Positions 37,547-45,443 of a stretch of 64,000 bases of DNA are shown here, piece by piece; position 1 is the first letter of the stretch; every line of letters begins with the position of its first letter. Origin of the DNA: an uncultured Halieaceae bacterium (GTDB taxonomy: Bacteria; Pseudomonadota; Gammaproteobacteria; Pseudomonadales; Halieaceae). The notes beneath the pieces are model-generated. The model was not told the origin of the DNA. It saw only the letters and a program-made list of their open reading frames with translations, and made no database searches. Location: assembly GCA_938074045.1 (NCBI GenBank), contig CALJGI010000026.1, forward strand, positions 1 through 64,000, read 5' to 3'. A program made the translations under genes and the position numbers.

Positions 37547-37562
37547 TACCCCAGTTTGGGTA
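37547..37562. promoter_or_regulatory. TACCC-N6-GGGTA palindrome upstream of the glutamine-synthetase-like gene
   Basis: Reads TACCC-CAGTTT-GGGTA, a perfect 5-base inverted repeat, 3 bases after the LuxR stop and 61 bases before the next ATG. A further GGGTA half-site is at 37583-37587. Confidence 0.65.
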
Positions 37563-37622
37563 TTCCGACCCTCTCCGGGAAAGGGTAATTTTGCGCCCAA
37601 CATAGCCGCCAGGTTCAAATTC

Positions 37623-38984
37623 ATGACACATGCCGCTGACTTGCCAGCAGACGCCGAAGCTTTCCTGCAGGAGCATTCGGATATCGATACCATCGAAGTC
37701 CTGTTGCCCGACATCAACAGCGTCATGCGTGGAAAATGGTTGCCCGCGAACAGGCTCAGCAAGGTTTACACAGGCCAATTCAAACTGCCCGTCACTACCC
37801 TCGCCTTTGACATCTGGGGCCGGGATGTGGAGGAGCTGGTATTTGATGAAGGTGACGCCGATGGCATATGTCTACCGGTGGCGGACAGTCTGCGATTAAT
37901 ACCCTGGCTACCAAATACAGCGCAATTGCTGGTACAGATGCACAGCCCCTGTGAGCAACCCTATGTCGGCGACCCGAGGACCGTGCTCGCCGACGTGTTG
38001 ACCCGATACCGGGAAAGAGGGATGTTCCCAGTGACAACCACAGAGGTGGAATTTTATTTACTGCGACCTAAAACCCCTGATGCGCCCTTCAGCCATAGTA
38101 GTGATCGCCTGGGCAGCAACCCGCCGGGCGGCGACACCTATGGTGTGGAATCCCTGCAGGAGCAGCGAGCGGTACTGAACGATATCCGCCGCGCCTGTGA
38201 CATACAGGGCATTCCCATGGACGGCATATTGAAAGAATCCGCCCCCTCCCAGTACGAACTCAATCTGCGCCATGTCGATGATCCCCTACTCGCCGCAGAC
38301 CACAATCTTCTAGTCCGCAGAATCATCCGCGGTGTGGCAACTCAACACGGCATGATTGCGAGTTTCATGGCAAAACTGCAACCAGATCATGCCGGCAACG
38401 GTATGCATGTTCACGTCAGCGTGCTGAATGAGGCAGGAGACAATATCTTCGATGATGGTACAGAACGAGGCAGTGAGCAGCTGCGACATGCCATAGCCGG
38501 CTGTGCAACTCATACTCGGGATTGTATGGCTATTTTTGCCCCCAACCTGAATTCCTATCGTCGACTGCAGCCAGGCAGTCACGCACCGACAACCGCAAGC
38601 TGGGGTTACGACAATCGCACAGTCGCCCTGCGTGTTCCTGCCTCGGACCCAACCAATACCCGCATTGAACACCGGCTCGCCGGATCTGACGCAAACCCAC
38701 ACTTGGTGCTGGCCGCCATTCTCGCTGCAGCACTGGATGGATTAGATAGAAAGCTGGAAGCCGATGCTCCCGTGGCAGGCGATGCGTACTCGGGTAAGTC
38801 GGGGCGCACTCTGCCCGTTGAATGGGGTGTCGCACTGGAGTGTTTCGAGCAGTCGGTATTTGTTCGCGAGCATTTAGGCGCCACACTACAGCGTAACTTC
38901 AGCCTCTCCAAACAGCAGGAACTCGCGACGTTTCGTGCCGATATTACGCCACTGGAATACAGCAGCTACTTGTCGACCTTATAG
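37623..38984 (+). CDS. Glutamine-synthetase-family ligase (gamma-glutamylpolyamine synthetase type)
   Basis: 453 residues of the GS-like family that glutamylates amines (PuuA/SpuB/SpuI type) rather than ammonia. Metal-binding E-x-E at Glu141/Glu143 (T-E-V-E-F-Y), G-N-G-M-H-V-H-V-S, and the N-R-T-V-A-L-R-V-P arginine segment are present. The start at 37623 has a Met a few codons after GGCGCCC-rich DNA with no strong ribosome site. Together with the SpuC-like enzyme it outlines amine breakdown by gamma-glutamylation and transamination. The exact substrate needs assay; a plain ammonia-using GS is unlikely given length and context. Confidence 0.85.
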   Translation: MTHAADLPADAEAFLQEHSDIDTIEVLLPDINSVMRGKWLPANRLSKVYTGQFKLPVTTLAFDIWGRDVEELVFDEGDADGICLPVADSLRLIPWLPNTAQLLVQMHSPCEQPYVGDPRTVLADVLTRYRERGMFPVTTTEVEFYLLRPKTPDAPFSHSSDRLGSNPPGGDTYGVESLQEQRAVLNDIRRACDIQGIPMDGILKESAPSQYELNLRHVDDPLLAADHNLLVRRIIRGVATQHGMIASFMAKLQPDHAGNGMHVHVSVLNEAGDNIFDDGTERGSEQLRHAIAGCATHTRDCMAIFAPNLNSYRRLQPGSHAPTTASWGYDNRTVALRVPASDPTNTRIEHRLAGSDANPHLVLAAILAAALDGLDRKLEADAPVAGDAYSGKSGRTLPVEWGVALECFEQSVFVREHLGATLQRNFSLSKQQELATFRADITPLEYSSYLSTL

Positions 38985-39035
38985 CAGCATTTCCTGGGCT
39001 GGAGCATCGCCAACGCACAGCAAACAAAGGGCCGC

Positions 39036-40217
39036 TCAGTAACCCCGGTCAACGTTAACCACCGACAGCAGCGGTTCACCGGCCACATAACGCCGCAGAT
39101 TCTCGCCGACCAGCAGCCACAACCTCTCCGTCGCGTAAGGGGATTGCGCAGCAACATGTGGTGTGATGATCACCCGGGGCATAGTCCACAGCGGGTGACC
39201 ATCCGGAAGCGGCTCAGGATCGGTCACGTCCAATCCCGCACCCGCAATATCACCCTCCTGCAATGCCGAGACAAGATCGTCGGTCACTACGCTGGCGCCC
39301 CGTCCTATGTTGATAAAGTAGGCTGTTTTCTTCATGGCGCTAAAGGTTTTTGCAGCAAACAGACCCCGGGTTGAAGGTGTCAGTGGCGTAGCGTTGACCA
39401 CAATATCCGCCTGCTCTAGTAATTCGGTCAACTCACTGGCCAAACCCACATGGTCAACATAGGGCGGACCATCTCTAGAGCTGTTCCTGGTAGCCAAAAC
39501 CGTCATACCCAGCGCCTTCGCTCGCTTGGCAACCTGCTTGCCAATTCCGCCCAGACCCACAACCAGCATGGTTTGCTCACCCAGCGTGGAAGGAGCACCG
39601 TCGCCGAAGTCCGGGGAGCGTTGCCAGCTCTCCGTTGATTGCGCCGAATGGTAAACATCGATACCGCGGGTCAGCGAAAGTGCCATCGCCATAACGTGTT
39701 CAGCGATTTCAGGGCCGTAAACACCCTGCGCATTGGTCAGTGTGACCTGGCCCGAGGCCACCCGTGAACTCTGCACACAGTCTTCGATGCCTGCAGTCAT
39801 AGATTGTAGCCAGCGTAATGCGGGATCATCAAAGGGCAGATTGTCCAGACAAAAGCCAACAACAACTTCGGCACCCACCGCATTCTCGCGCTGCAGGCGA
39901 AAGCTCTCAGAGGCAGTGACCACAGCCCCTGGAACTAACTCCTGTAACCATCGCTGTCGGTTTGGGTCACCACCCAGGATCGCTATCCGCGTGGGTATAG
40001 CCCAATTTTCCAGTTCACGACTGGGAGTATCATCCTCCCTGAGTTCCAGTTCCAGAATCATCTCGGTAACCTCATCGGTCGGTTCGGCGGCTGTCAGCGC
40101 TACTGGTAAAAAAACAAGCATCCCCACCAGCACTGCCTTTATTAGCGGAGCCCGACCGTTTACTCTTGTTGATTGTGGGAAACAAGATGAAAAATTGTCT
40201 ACATTGGTGACTGGCAA
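39036..40217 (-). CDS. D-2-hydroxyacid dehydrogenase with N-terminal export signal
   Basis: 393 residues. The C-terminal 300 form an NAD-dependent D-2-hydroxyacid dehydrogenase: G-L-G-G-I-G-K-Q-V-A, then I-N-I-G-R-G-A with catalytic Arg, D-V-T-D-P-E-P-L with Glu, and I-T-P-H-V with His. The first ~45 residues hold a basic stretch and a hydrophobic helix ending V-A-L-T-A-A, which looks like a signal peptide or anchor; such enzymes are normally cytosolic. The start is a TTG at 40217 with AAGGA upstream; GTG codons inside the helix are later choices. If exported, its cofactor source is unclear. Confidence 0.78.
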   Translation of the reverse strand: MPVTNVDNFSSCFPQSTRVNGRAPLIKAVLVGMLVFLPVALTAAEPTDEVTEMILELELREDDTPSRELENWAIPTRIAILGGDPNRQRWLQELVPGAVVTASESFRLQRENAVGAEVVVGFCLDNLPFDDPALRWLQSMTAGIEDCVQSSRVASGQVTLTNAQGVYGPEIAEHVMAMALSLTRGIDVYHSAQSTESWQRSPDFGDGAPSTLGEQTMLVVGLGGIGKQVAKRAKALGMTVLATRNSSRDGPPYVDHVGLASELTELLEQADIVVNATPLTPSTRGLFAAKTFSAMKKTAYFINIGRGASVVTDDLVSALQEGDIAGAGLDVTDPEPLPDGHPLWTMPRVIITPHVAAQSPYATERLWLLVGENLRRYVAGEPLLSVVNVDRGY

Positions 40218-40309
40218 AATATAAAGTTATCCTTTGGCATATATTCGAACGCGAAGGATAGCTAAAATAACACGGTCTTTATGTATCTGCACCGCAACAA
40301 GGGAGAATC

Positions 40310-41455
40310 ATGGTCCATAGTAATCACAAACCTCCTCTTCTCTGGCCACAAGCCGTCCTGCTTGGAGGCACCGCTCTGGCTGCCTTGCTGCTGGTACCTT
40401 GGTATGGTTTCACCTACGGCTTCAGTGCCACCCAATGGGTGTTTGCCCTGTTGCTGCTATACCTGAATGGACTGTCTGTCACCGGTGGCTACCATCGCCT
40501 TTGGTCACACAAAGCCTATGACGCCCACCCGGCATTGCGGCTGCTGTATGCACTTTTTGGCGCGAGCGCCCTGCAAAATAGTATTTTGGTATGGGCCGCC
40601 GATCACCGCCGTCACCATCGTTATGTGGACGACAACGAATCCGATCCGTATTCAGCTGGGCGCGGGCTGTGGTTCTCCCACATTGGCTGGATGTTGCGGG
40701 AATATTCTGAAGATCCACAGAATCTCGACAACGTGCAGGATCTGCTACGTGACCCGATCGCCGTTTGGCAGCACAAACACTACCTGCTGCTCGCCGTTGC
40801 CATGAATGTCATCCCACCTCTGATTTTGGGCTACTTTGTGGGCGACATTATCGGTTGTTTGCTGCTGGTTGGTGTTCTGCGACTGGTGGTAAATCATCAC
40901 GTGACGTTCTGTATTAATTCTCTGGCTCACTACTGGGGTAGCCAGCCCTACACCAGCAGCAATTCCGCACGGGACAATCACCTGATCGCCTTTTTCACCT
41001 ATGGCGAGGGCTACCACAACTACCACCATGAATTTCAGAGTGACTACCGCAATGGCGTGCAATGGTGGCACTGGGATCCGACGAAATGGATGATTAACCT
41101 GTGCAGCCATATCGGCCTGACTCGAAACCTCAAGAGAATTTCGAATTTCAAGATCCAGCGTGCCATTCTGGCAACTCAGTTCGAGCGGGCTCGAGAGAGC
41201 CTGGCCGGAACCCACGATGCCGAACCCTGGCGTATGCGCCTGGAAACCGAATACCAGGAATTTCTGGACAGTCTGAACGCCTGGAAGCAGTTGCAGCAGT
41301 CCCGTATCGAACAGCAACGCAGCGCTGTCGGTGAAATCCTGCATGACCGCTGGGAGAGAGCCGCCCTGCACACCCGCTACCGAGAGCTGGAATATGCATT
41401 AAAAATGCAGCGCAAACGGGTGCATTATCTGACCATGCAAGTGCAGGCAGCGTAA
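40310..41455 (+). CDS. Acyl-CoA/acyl-lipid desaturase (delta-9 type)
   Basis: Membrane diiron desaturase of 381 residues, putting a double bond into fatty acyl chains. Three histidine boxes: H-R-L-W-S-H (62-67), H-R-R-H-H (99-103) and H-N-Y-H-H in the C-terminal half, with four hydrophobic segments around them. Past the core there is a ~100-residue charged helical tail, as in the longer Pseudomonas-type desaturases. AAGGGAG before the ATG is a clear ribosome site. The TetR-type gene just downstream is its probable regulator. Confidence 0.92.
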   Translation: MVHSNHKPPLLWPQAVLLGGTALAALLLVPWYGFTYGFSATQWVFALLLLYLNGLSVTGGYHRLWSHKAYDAHPALRLLYALFGASALQNSILVWAADHRRHHRYVDDNESDPYSAGRGLWFSHIGWMLREYSEDPQNLDNVQDLLRDPIAVWQHKHYLLLAVAMNVIPPLILGYFVGDIIGCLLLVGVLRLVVNHHVTFCINSLAHYWGSQPYTSSNSARDNHLIAFFTYGEGYHNYHHEFQSDYRNGVQWWHWDPTKWMINLCSHIGLTRNLKRISNFKIQRAILATQFERARESLAGTHDAEPWRMRLETEYQEFLDSLNAWKQLQQSRIEQQRSAVGEILHDRWERAALHTRYRELEYALKMQRKRVHYLTMQVQAA

Positions 41456-41459
41456 GACC

Positions 41460-42104
41460 ATCAACACGCGCGCCAATCAGGGCCGCCGCGGAGAAGCGCG
41501 GCTTGTTCTGCTTGATACCGCAGAAGAGTTATTCGCCAGTCGCGGGGTCGACGCAGTCTCGCTGAGGACAATCAACGCAGCAGCCGGGGTGAGTGCTGGC
41601 GTTCTGCACTATCATTTCGGTTCTCGCGAAGTCCTCGTCGCCGAATTGATCACTCGCAACATGAATGAATTGGCTCGCCAGCGCCAGCAGCGGCTGGAAC
41701 CACTGCTGGTCGACGCCAGACCCCTGCTCAGAGCGATCGTGGAGGCGATGGTACTGCCACTGGCGGAGTTTATTATCGCGGGCGATTTTGCGGGTAGACG
41801 CTATGTGCGATTCATTGCCAGACTATACGCCGAGCGCTCACCTATATTGGACGAAGTGAGCCATCATTATCGCAGCGTCAATCAGATTTACTTCAAATTA
41901 TTGAGAAGAGCGCTACCAGAACTGGACAACGCCAGCCTTAATCTGCGAGCATCCGCCGCCAATCATGCGATGCTACAATCCCTCGCCGACATGGCCAGTG
42001 AATCTCGCGTCTGGGTGGGTATGGCCAAAGCGCAACTCACCAGTGAGCAACAAGTGGCCAAGCTGGTCGACTTTATCGTCGCAGGCTTAGCCGCACCGAC
42101 ATAA
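41460..42104 (+). CDS. TetR-family regulator without a normal start codon
   Basis: The frame is open from the TGA at 41430, and its translation gives a full TetR helix-turn-helix: [18 protein letters not shown] then [16 protein letters not shown]. No in-frame ATG, GTG or TTG exists before the GTG at 41589, which would remove the DNA-binding helices. The best reading is an ATC start at 41460, 4 bases after the desaturase stop, or a mutated ATG. Ligand domain of about 150 residues follows. Likely controls the desaturase. Confidence 0.72.
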   Translation: MNTRANQGRRGEARLVLLDTAEELFASRGVDAVSLRTINAAAGVSAGVLHYHFGSREVLVAELITRNMNELARQRQQRLEPLLVDARPLLRAIVEAMVLPLAEFIIAGDFAGRRYVRFIARLYAERSPILDEVSHHYRSVNQIYFKLLRRALPELDNASLNLRASAANHAMLQSLADMASESRVWVGMAKAQLTSEQQVAKLVDFIVAGLAAPT

Positions 42105-42115
42105 CAGGAGACAAC

Positions 42116-42601
42116 ATGAGTGAATCGATCTACGACTTTGTCTGCACAACCGGAAATGGCAAGGAAAAACCCCTGGCCGACTATCGAGGCAAGGTGATTC
42201 TTGTAGTGAACACTGCTTCCAAGTGCGGCTTCACCCCCCAGCTGGAAGGCCTGGAGTTGCTTTACGAGGACCTGCAGGCCCAAGGCCTGGAAATCCTGGG
42301 ATTTCCCTGTAACCAGTTTGGCAAACAGGACCCGGGCAGCAACGAGGAAATCAATGAGTTTTGCCAGTTGAATTACGGCGTATCATTCACCATGTTTGAC
42401 AAAATTGACGTGAATGGCCGGGATGCGAATCCACTGTTCAAATACCTGAAAAAAGAGGCCAAAGGCGCGTTGGGAAGCCGCCGTATCAAGTGGAATTTCA
42501 CCAAGTTTCTCATAGATGCTGAAGGCAATGTGGTAAAGCGCTATGCACCCACCAAATCACCGGAAGATATACGCGACGATATTGAAAAGCTGTTGAGCTG
42601 A
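42116..42601 (+). CDS. Glutathione peroxidase family (Cys type)
   Basis: Thiol peroxidase that reduces hydrogen or lipid peroxides. 161 residues; the active site N-T-A-S-K-C-G-F-T has Cys37 in place of selenocysteine, followed by F-P-C-N-Q-F-G and W-N-F-T-K-F. In this branch thioredoxin is often the reductant. AGGAG lies 7 bases before the ATG. 11 bases after the TetR gene; perhaps co-transcribed with the desaturase, which would fit protection of unsaturated lipids. Confidence 0.94.
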   Translation: MSESIYDFVCTTGNGKEKPLADYRGKVILVVNTASKCGFTPQLEGLELLYEDLQAQGLEILGFPCNQFGKQDPGSNEEINEFCQLNYGVSFTMFDKIDVNGRDANPLFKYLKKEAKGALGSRRIKWNFTKFLIDAEGNVVKRYAPTKSPEDIRDDIEKLLS

Positions 42602-42614
42602 CGGCGGTCTCTGA

Positions 42615-44195
42615 TCAATGCTCCCGGGTGCCTCGAAACTGCACATCCGGCCATCGTTCCTCGGTAAGTGAGAGGTTCACTCGCGTCGGTGCCAGGTAGG
42701 TGAGGTACCCACCTCCATCAATGGCCAGATTGTCTGCCCCCTTGCGGCGGAATTCTTCCAATAGTCGGGCGTCTTCGCAATACACCCAACGCGCCGTGTA
42801 TACATTCACTGGTTCATACATGGCGTCCACCTTATATTCATCTTTCAGTCGATAGGCAACCACATCGAATTGCAGTTGGCCCACGGCGCCCACTATTAAA
42901 TTAGTGCTGCTCAGGGGCATAAAAACCTGTGTTGAGCCCTCCTCCGACAGCTGTTGCAAACCCTTTTGCAATTGCTTGGTCTTCAGCGGATCCCGCAACC
43001 GGATAAGCCGGAACAGCTCCGGGGCAAAATGAGGAATGCCCTTATATTTCATTGACGTGCCCGCAGTAAAGGTATCGCCGATTTGAATGGTTCCATGATT
43101 GTGCAGGCCGATAATATCGCCGGAGACCGCCTCATCCAGCATGGTCCGCTCGCCGGCCTTGAATGTCACCGCATCGGCAATACGAATGTCCTTGCCGATA
43201 CGTACGTGCCGCATTTTCATACCTTTCTCGTAGGCACCTGAACAAACACGCATAAAGGCTATGCGATCGCGGTGACGCGGGTCCATATTGGCCTGAATCT
43301 TGAAGACAAACCCACTGAACTCTTCGGAATCCGGCTCAACAGATCCCTCTTCCGTGTCCCTGGCCAGCGGCGCGGGTGCCCATTCAACAAAATGATCTAA
43401 CATTTCACGCACGCCAAAGTTTCCCAGAGCCGTGCCAAAGAATACTGGCGTCAGCTCACCCGACAGGTATTCCTCCAGATCAAAATCATGACTGGCACCC
43501 CTGACCAACTCAATTTCTTCAAGATAGTCCTCGTAATACACACCTAACAGCTCTCGCGCCTCAGCGCTCTCCAACCCCTGGATGATTCGGTGTTCACTGA
43601 GAATCTGTCCTCGACCCTGGACATAGACAATGATGTGATCCGCATACAAGTCGTACACGCCTTTAAACTCTTTCCCCATGCCGATGGGCCAATTGACGGG
43701 AGCCGCTCGAATATTCAACACCGATTCAATCTCGTCAAGTAGATCAATGGCATCGCGAATATCCCGGTCCATCTTGTTGACAAAACTCACTATGGGCGTC
43801 GTGCGCAGCCGGCATACATCCATCAGTTTGATGGTCCTCGCCTCTACACCCTTGGCGCCGTCAACCACCATCAATGCGGAATCCACCGCTGTTAATGTCC
43901 GGTAGGTGTCCTCTGAAAAGTCTTCGTGACCCGGCGTATCAAGCAGATTGACCATGCGATCGCGGTAGGGAAATTGCATCACCGAGGAGGTAACGGAAAT
44001 GCCCCGCTCCTGCTCCATGCTCATCCAGTCCGACGTGGCATGGGGGCCCTTCTTACCCTTCACACTGCCAGCCACCTGTATCGCCTGCCCCAACAAAAGA
44101 AGCTTCTCGGTGATAGTGGTCTTGCCCGCATCCGGGTGCGAGATAATGGCAAATGTGCGCCGGCGGGCTATTTCGCTGCCTATACTGATGTTCAC
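42615..44195 (-). CDS. prfC: Peptide chain release factor 3
   Basis: GTPase that recycles RF1/RF2 after termination. From the GTG at 44195 it has 526 residues, the family length; the frame runs to 44282 but the extra 29 residues have no family match. The P-loop S-H-P-D-A-G-K-T lies at about 19-26, then D-T-P-G-H-E-D-F and N-K-M-D. The gene is convergent with the peroxidase gene, 13 bases apart. Confidence 0.95.
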   Translation of the reverse strand: MNISIGSEIARRRTFAIISHPDAGKTTITEKLLLLGQAIQVAGSVKGKKGPHATSDWMSMEQERGISVTSSVMQFPYRDRMVNLLDTPGHEDFSEDTYRTLTAVDSALMVVDGAKGVEARTIKLMDVCRLRTTPIVSFVNKMDRDIRDAIDLLDEIESVLNIRAAPVNWPIGMGKEFKGVYDLYADHIIVYVQGRGQILSEHRIIQGLESAEARELLGVYYEDYLEEIELVRGASHDFDLEEYLSGELTPVFFGTALGNFGVREMLDHFVEWAPAPLARDTEEGSVEPDSEEFSGFVFKIQANMDPRHRDRIAFMRVCSGAYEKGMKMRHVRIGKDIRIADAVTFKAGERTMLDEAVSGDIIGLHNHGTIQIGDTFTAGTSMKYKGIPHFAPELFRLIRLRDPLKTKQLQKGLQQLSEEGSTQVFMPLSSTNLIVGAVGQLQFDVVAYRLKDEYKVDAMYEPVNVYTARWVYCEDARLLEEFRRKGADNLAIDGGGYLTYLAPTRVNLSLTEERWPDVQFRGTREH

Positions 44196-44294
44196 GAGTT
44201 GGTTACCTGATTTTCCTGGGACGATGGCACGAGCCATCGCCAAAACGCTCGCAATTATACGCACTTCCACGATGGAGGCCACCGAGAGCGGACT

Positions 44295-44306
44295 GAACCA
44301 TGGTTC
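44295..44306. promoter_or_regulatory. GAACCATGGTTC palindrome in the prfC/DapB-like divergent gap
   Basis: A perfect 12-base inverted repeat between the prfC start and the next gene, 47 bases upstream of the ATG at 44353. Possible operator; no regulator gene adjoins. Confidence 0.3.
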
Positions 44307-44352
44307 GATGGTATGGTAAAACTTGCAAACAACAATTCAGGGAACAATTTTT

Positions 44353-45423
44353 ATGACGATCAGGGTAGCAGTTTGGGGAACAGGTAATGTCGGCAGGCCA
44401 GCGATTCGGGCAATTTTGTCCCATCGCGGACTGGAGCTTGTGGGCGTCATTGTCTCAAGCCCCGAAAAGATAGGTCGCGATGCAGGGGAGCTGATTGGGA
44501 TACCCGCTGTTGGTATCAAAGCGACCGATGATTGGCGGCGTGTGCTGGAGAGCCAGGTTGATGCGGTGGTTTACACAGCCACGGCGGATACGCGTTCGGA
44601 AGAGGCATGGGCAGATTTACAAGCCTGCCTGAACGCAGGTTGCAATGTGGTATCCACCTCTTTCTATAGTTTTTTGCACCCGGCATCCGTCCCGGAAGAA
44701 CTTACCGCGGAAATTGCAGTGATGTGTGCGGACAAAGGCAATTCCCTACTGGTCTCTGGCATAGACCCGGGTTGGGCTATGGATCAGCTACCCGTCATAT
44801 TAAGTGGCGCGGTCTCTGATATCAGTGAAATCCGAACTCGCGAGATATTCAACTACGCTTTGTATGACCAGCCCCATGTTGTGCGTGAAGTGATTGGTCT
44901 GGGGGGACCGATGGAGCAGATGCCAATGATGTTGCACGATTTCGCCATAGAGTTCGTCTGGGCCCCCATGCTCAGGTTGGTTGGTGAGGCACTCAATAAG
45001 CCCGTGGAGGATATATCCATAGAAGTTGAGCGACGCGCGCTGGAAAAAACCATCGAGGTTCCCGGCATGGGTCGTTTCGAAGAAGGCACCATGGGGGCAT
45101 TCCGCTTTATCGTGAAAGGCATGCATGCCGGTATACCCTTGTACGCACTGGAGCACATCACCCGCATCGATGACGATTGCGCTCCAGACTGGCCCTACCC
45201 TCCAGAGGGCCGAGGTTGCCATCAGGTGATACTCAGCGGCAACCCTGACTTAACAGTTACCTTACACGCAGCAGATCATTATGAGCCCGGCGCGGGGGGC
45301 GGAGGCAACTCCACCGCGGCCGCCTGGATTGTCAATGCCATTCCAGGGGTTTGCGCAGCGAGGGCAGGCGTGGTGACAACCTTTGATCTACCGAGGATAG
45401 ACGGCGCCCAGCAAATTCGCTGA
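44353..45423 (+). CDS. Dihydrodipicolinate-reductase-like NAD(P)-binding protein
   Basis: 356 residues from ATG 44353, with CAGGGAA upstream; ten further residues before it lack a ribosome site. N-terminal Rossmann strand I-R-V-A-V-W-G-T-G-N-V-G-R-P, a central domain related to DapB/2,4-diaminopentanoate dehydrogenase-type proteins (I-D-P-G-W-A-M-D-Q-L) and a Gly-rich C-terminal stretch. Real DapB is shorter (about 270) and lacks this layout, so it is probably not lysine synthesis. Substrate unknown. Confidence 0.78.
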   Translation: MTIRVAVWGTGNVGRPAIRAILSHRGLELVGVIVSSPEKIGRDAGELIGIPAVGIKATDDWRRVLESQVDAVVYTATADTRSEEAWADLQACLNAGCNVVSTSFYSFLHPASVPEELTAEIAVMCADKGNSLLVSGIDPGWAMDQLPVILSGAVSDISEIRTREIFNYALYDQPHVVREVIGLGGPMEQMPMMLHDFAIEFVWAPMLRLVGEALNKPVEDISIEVERRALEKTIEVPGMGRFEEGTMGAFRFIVKGMHAGIPLYALEHITRIDDDCAPDWPYPPEGRGCHQVILSGNPDLTVTLHAADHYEPGAGGGGNSTAAAWIVNAIPGVCAARAGVVTTFDLPRIDGAQQIR

Positions 45424-45443
45424 GGAACTGACTGCAATCGCGG

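Noticed and set aside
41589..42104. TetR gene starting at the GTG at 41589
   Set aside because: It would delete most of the DNA-binding domain, which is encoded intact just upstream.
44511..44540. TACCC-GCTGT-TGGTA, another operator-like match
   Set aside because: Lies inside the DapB-like coding region, has a mismatch and no nearby start; taken as chance.
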